The notes under the pieces: model-generated
The model's database searches: none
What the model was told of the DNA's origin: nothing
Seen by the model: only the letters and a program-made list of their open reading frames with translations
Made by a program: the position numbers and the translations under genes
From: Elysia chlorotica
Taxonomy: Eukaryota; Mollusca; Gastropoda; Plakobranchidae
NCBI GenBank assembly: GCA_003991915.1
Contig: RQTK01000424.1
Coordinates: 281,921 to 345,920, forward strand
Direction of reading: 5' to 3'
Length of the DNA: 64,000 nucleotides
Shown: one piece after another, positions 59,321 to 64,000 of the stretch
Layout of the letters: the number at the start of each line of letters is the position of its first letter
Position numbering within the stretch: position 1 is the stretch's first letter

Positions 59321-60735
59321 GAGAAAGTTGTTAATGCTGCTGCTGATGATAATAAGTAGGCTAATGATGATTATGTTGACAATAATGAAGATCTAGGAGG
59401 GGAATTATGAAAATACGGATAATGAGGATCAGGATGATAATGCCAATGGGAATAATTATATGTGCTATTGTGGTGATGATGATAATGCCGATGGTAATAT
59501 ATATGTGCTATTGTAATGAAGATGGTAAGAAGACAACAAAGGCAACAGTGCTCTTGCTGATTATAGTCTAAAAAAGCAGTGCGATAACGAAGGTGGTGGT
59601 GATAACCATGTTTGTGATATCGTGGGTGGTAGAAATGTTGTGAATGATAAGAAATATATCGATTTCGACTAAAAAGGACAAATCATCAACAGCTTCTTGG
59701 AAGAACAAGATTTTTTTAATCGGCTCATACGAAAAGAATTAGATGTCAGTTATACACAAATATTTATACATAACAAATTTAATTCAATCTAAAATGCAAG
59801 TATGATCAGGTAAATGAGTACACCTAACACTCAAATTCAGATAGTCTTTCTCTCTTTTTGACCCTCTTATTTATAGTTAAATGTGTTTAAAACATTATAA
59901 TAAATGACACCTCAAGTGGGTAAAGTAACAGAGTAGTGCCAGTGAGAGTCATACCTACATTATTGTTCCGTTTTTGTTTGTTTGTCGTGTTCCATGATTG
60001 TACTGGTCTCACGAGGAAGTAAACAGACAAACCAATTTGAAAGTCCCAGCATCAAAACAATAGTGAGAAGTGGACTGGATAGGGAATTTAAATGTCCCTG
60101 AAGAAAAGGAAATCATGGAGGGAACAAAATGCGTGTTCTTGCCTCTCTGATTCTGAGGTTTGCCAAATGAGGAAGATCAATACTTTCATGGGGATAATAA
60201 TTCCCGCGGGATAAATAAATACAGAAAAAAATACTCTTCTCTATGTATGTATGTACAATGTATCTATAACTATATTCATTTATCTGTTTATCTCCTTCTC
60301 TCTATCTCTAAGTTTTTCCTATTGTAAAACACCATGTAAACATCCCTGTGGGCAAAGACACGAAAAAAGTACTGTGAAACTTTTTTGCCTATAATGAAAT
60401 TACCTTTATAAGTCTTCTATCACTCAGCCTGCTTCCCTTTGGTGTTTTTACTGTTTCGCGATGATTCTCATTTCACCAGATGAAGTAGAGCAAGTTAACA
60501 AGAAACGCCCACAACGACTAGTTATTTCACGCTCAATTTGAAATAGTGATCATGTTACTCGAGGCCATATGAACCCAGAATGATGTTACTGAAAAGAATG
60601 CTCAAATACAGTGTAGCTTTTTCAATATTTAAAGAATAAATAAAACCAACAAATATTTTTCTATTTATGCCAAAGCCTCAATTTATTTAGCTTTTAATAA
60701 TATTATGGTATAGCATTTCTAGTATGTTATGCGTA
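59321..60735. other. Intergenic sequence, no gene seen
   Basis: Loosely GAT-rich up to about 59700, then AT-rich. No exon or mobile-element signature was recognised. Confidence 0.4.
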
Positions 60736-60764
60736 TTGTTTGTCTGCCTGTCTGTCTGTCTGCC

Positions 60765-60797
<33 letters not shown>

Positions 60798-60844
60798 GCC
60801 TGTCTGTCTGTCTCTTCCCCCTCACTCTCTCTCTCTTTCTGAGA

Positions 60845-60942
<98 letters not shown>
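60736..60942. repeat. (CTGT)n and (GA)n compound array
   Basis: About 75 bp of CTGT with CTGC variants, a TC-rich bridge, then about 95 bp of GA with a few changes. The TC-rich bridge and the GA run are mutually complementary and could fold back. Confidence 0.96.
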
Positions 60943-60943
<1 letters not shown>

Positions 60944-61707
60944 CACAGGCAACCATTAGTATAGGAACCATTTAGAGGGAAAAAAACATTAACATCTCAA
61001 TGAACTTTTCACCCTCATGGTCTCAGGGGATGATGGTATTTCCATGTGGCCCACACAATCTTCTTACTGGAAGCAGAGGAGTAAATGAAAAACGAATCGG
61101 GGGATTAAAGACTGTCTGTTGTTCGTCCTTTCAGAGAATACTTAGTAAGTTTCTACAACAATGTTATTATTCCAAGCTTACTTATCCGTTACAAGAGAAT
61201 TAAGAAAACCTCTGTTTTTAAGAAAGTGCGCTTTCAATTTGCTCTTAGCATTGGTTTATAATTTTAGCATATTACATTATGGACTTAAAAGGAGTTGCAC
61301 AATACTCTGGTTTTTTCATAAATGTACATAAATAACAATAACCGAAACAAAAAGGAATGAAATTGATATATAAATTATGAGGGAAATTGGTAGAAAGATT
61401 AACACACTCAAGAAGTATTTTAACACTTGTTTACTTTTGTTCTTATTCAGATGCATATAATTTTATTGATTTTGTTCTAAAAATTTCAGCAATATTACGT
61501 CATATAATGTAACATATTTATCAAGGTAATAAAGATAATCAATCAAATAACGCCTTTGGTGTGACTGGTTCATTTTCAACAGCTCCGTCTTATTCTTAAT
61601 ATCGTTGTCATCAACATCAATTATCATCATGACGATTACCAGTAACTGAATCCCCTATTATACTATTGTTTACTATCGAATATTATATAGACACATATTT
61701 CTACTTA

Positions 61708-61712
61708 AACAA

Positions 61713-61780
<68 letters not shown>

Positions 61781-61781
61781 C
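61708..61781. repeat. (AAC)n array
   Basis: About 24 AAC/CAA units with two CAG interruptions. Confidence 0.95.
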
Positions 61782-62444
61782 CATTAGCGCTTTTGGCATT
61801 GGGCATGGCTGTGCACTTTCAAAACATTAACAATGAGGGTTAACTAACGTCGTTTTGCCACCACAGTTTCTACCTTGATTCGATGCAAGCTTTTTTGTGA
61901 GCCTGCCAAGTCGATAGTGGTTACGTCTCAAAGTTAGTTAAACCTGCTGCCTAGCAGGATCATTATATTTCCCTCACCTTGTATTTTTCCTGTTTCATTT
62001 AGGATAAATTGAAAAAGGGTAAAAATGAAATACGGACAAATCGCCTAAAATTTAACTACAAAGTATGGCAATGGGGTTTAGGTAAAACACTGGCACATAT
62101 TCAGAGTTCACTACACAGGTATATAATATAAGAGTAATATTCCCATGCCTTATTTACTAGGTTTAAGTAGGATACAACATCGCAAAAATCATCTTTTCGT
62201 CATATTGATTGGATAAATTAACAATCTTTCAAAGTAAATTAAACACTGTGTAACTATGATATCGATAATTTTGGTGTAACGAATGAGTGAATGCATTGTG
62301 TTTCGACTCAAACAATGTTCTGTAACTTCTAGTTATGGTTGTACATTTCTAATTAAAAGAGAAAATTTTATTCCAGCATGGTCTTCATCGTCCCTGTGAT
62401 TTCCAAAACTTAAAAAAAAAAGAGTTCAGTAAAAGAACTGAGAA

Positions 62445-62500
<56 letters not shown>

Positions 62501-63140
62501 GGGGGGAGTGTAGAGCAGAGCGCAAGATCATAAGGCTTATTCTTGGTTGAACAGTATAATAGTGATTATACTAATAGCATGTGACTCATGTAAAGGTGAC
62601 TTGACGCCAATATCGAGGTCAACAAGGTTTTATCCAGGTTGAACATAATTTTAAACATTTGAATTAAGTTAATGGATGGTTGTTGATAAAACAGGTGACT
62701 ACAGATGTAATCATGTGCGAAACAAGGCAAAATAGGAAGAATTGGTATTGTTATTTCGATTCCGGAGTATTCAACAAAACAATTATAAATTAAAGAAGAA
62801 ATATACCTGACATAATTTACTGTGTAGCCAAAACATTTTTTTTTATTCGAAGTCATAAATACATAAATGCCTTTCCTTATAAAACATGCCATGTGATTGT
62901 GCGGTATTTTAGGGACTCCAAGTGACATCGAAAGCAAAGCAATCGAAATAATCACGTTGCTGTTCTGATTGCATAATGACAGTGTTGCTGAGATGATGTA
63001 TGTAACACTGGTCAAAATAGAGGCTAACTAAAAGCCGCGGCCATTGGCCAACCAATAATTGTTTGAAAATTTGGGGATACATAACTACGGTGCGTATTTA
63101 TGTGATGACTCTTTTTAATAATTATTTATAACAGACAAAA
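61782..63140. other. Intergenic sequence with a (GA)n array, no gene seen
   Basis: A (GA)n array lies at about 62446-62500. The 149-codon minus-strand frame at 63015-62566 has no recognisable domain and is AT-rich, so I treat it as chance. Confidence 0.4.
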
Positions 63141-63144
63141 TTTC

Positions 63145-63405
63145 TTCTGTCAAAGAGTAAAATGACCAACAGAAAATTTATGTTGGTCATTCCACTCTTT
63201 GACAGAAACTCGTCCTCATTCTTGTTAAGTGACTTTGAATCTATTCGGAAATGTACAGCATAAATGTTAAATAAATAACGAAATAAGAATTAAAAAAAAA
63301 GTTTTATGACATAGAGCATTCTAAATGCAAACCTTGGAGGTCGTCAGAATATACTGTACATTTTCAGATAGACACAAGGTCACTTAACAAGAATGAGGGC
63401 GAGTT
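63145..63405. repeat. Nested inverted repeats (hairpin plus second arm pair)
   Basis: Hairpin: 63145-63171 and 63181-63207 are reverse complements over 24 of 27 positions (TTCTGTCAAAGAGT and ATGACCAACA against TGTTGGTCAT and ACTCTTTGACAGAA), with a 9-nt loop. Directly after, CCTCATTCTTGTTAAGTGAC (63213-63232) recurs inverted at 63380-63399 as GTCACTTAACAAGAATGAGG, extending to about 27 bp with one mismatch. This could be a fold-back or MITE-type DNA element; target duplications were not found. Confidence 0.85.
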
Positions 63406-63689
63406 TGACTGGATTTGCCTTGTCTACTGGCGCGTGATAATCTGGGTTAAATACAGGATATTTCGTTTGTACTCTTTTAACAGCTATCACATGATACAGT
63501 TTCACGCCATGTAGGCTAATGTTTTTTTGTTGCATTGCCACCTACTCGTTTTCTAGAGAACTTTAACAGAACCTTATACATCGTTTCCTCCCATTGAATT
63601 TACTGGATCAAGATGTAGATACTATAGTGACAACAGCTACTACTAAAGTTGCATCCATATTCAATAAGTTAAAGCTATCTTGGTTTGCT

Positions 63690-63950
63690 TTGTTTATTTC
63701 TTAACGTCCAACTTCACCCACTAGGCTACATCGAACGGGTCCTGCGAGTAACATCTGTCAATTATAAAAGAAGCAATAATGTACTGCCACACATAGACAG
63801 TGTGGGATTCCCTGGAGTTCTGTCTCTGCCGGGCACAGACCCATCCATTAGGGTACAAAATCCGACTACTTAATTTTCCCGATCCTGGATTTGAACCGAG
63901 CGCCTCCGATTTGGGGACCCAAAAATGTTCACGCTTAATACTCCTTAACT
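63690..63950 (-). mobile_element. Diverged full-length SINE at the window's right end
   Basis: On the minus strand: B box GGTTCAAATCC (about 63896-63886), body with CCCGGCAGAGACAGAACTCC and CCCACACTG, tail CGATGTAGCCTAGTGG and GTTGGACGTTAAG. Same family as the reference copy at 27208-27457, old. Confidence 0.78.
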
Positions 63951-64000
63951 AACATTCGCTTTAAAATATTATTAATCTAATGAACTTGAGTCTTGCAAGA

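Noticed and set aside
62566-63015. 149-codon minus-strand frame
   Set aside because: AT-rich composition, no domain, no splice signals or conserved blocks.

Overview
The window is nuclear DNA from an animal. Coding exons are short (17-618 bp), separated by AT-rich introns with GT-AG junctions, and microsatellites are very dense. A tRNA-derived SINE family, Penelope-like and LINE fragments and TAGATC-rich cryptic repeats point to a lophotrochozoan, most likely a gastropod mollusc. That assignment is an inference from repeat style and protein similarity. The sequence holds no bacterial operon, CRISPR array or rRNA.

Layout. 1-7.8 kb: intergenic, with (ATCT)n, (TC)n, (GATA)n and (ACT)n arrays, a decayed Penelope-like GIY-YIG remnant (about 3.5-3.96 kb) and a TAGATC-rich block (5.4-5.85 kb). 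7.8-14.9 kb, + strand: a complete gene for NAA60, the Golgi N-alpha-acetyltransferase, whose fourth intron has every hallmark of a U12-type AT-AC intron. A 52-bp minisatellite of nine copies lies in the probable 3' UTR (15.45-15.91 kb). 16-24.2 kb: AT-rich spacer. 24.2-42.8 kb, - strand: a 14-exon gene for a REXO5-type DEDDh RNA exonuclease. Its last exon is present twice in a tandem duplication (24.2-27.2 kb). A decayed copy of exon 13 sits between exons 12 and 13. Its introns carry an RNase H-bearing LINE fragment, a 1.6-kb hAT-like non-autonomous transposon, a LINE 3' end, SINEs and (AGT)n arrays. NAA60 and REXO5 are convergent (tail to tail).

43-49.7 kb: intergenic, with a tandem segmental duplication (44.7-48.3 kb) carrying SINE pieces and Penelope-like reverse-transcriptase remnants, an assembly gap inside a local tandem repeat, and a long (AGT)n array. 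50.7-54.4 kb, - strand: a small gene I do not recognise, with good splice signals. 55-64 kb: intergenic, with many di-, tri- and tetranucleotide arrays, a striking hairpin/inverted-repeat structure (63.15-63.4 kb) and a SINE at the right end.

The two recognised genes are ordinary housekeeping genes and nothing suggests they act together. The most interesting signals are the minor-spliceosome intron of NAA60, the duplicated REXO5 terminal exon (coding part identical, tails different), the relic exon 13, and the apparent loss of the RRM region from REXO5. All exon models were read by eye from splice signals, frame continuity and remembered human proteins; no alignment or transcript data were available.
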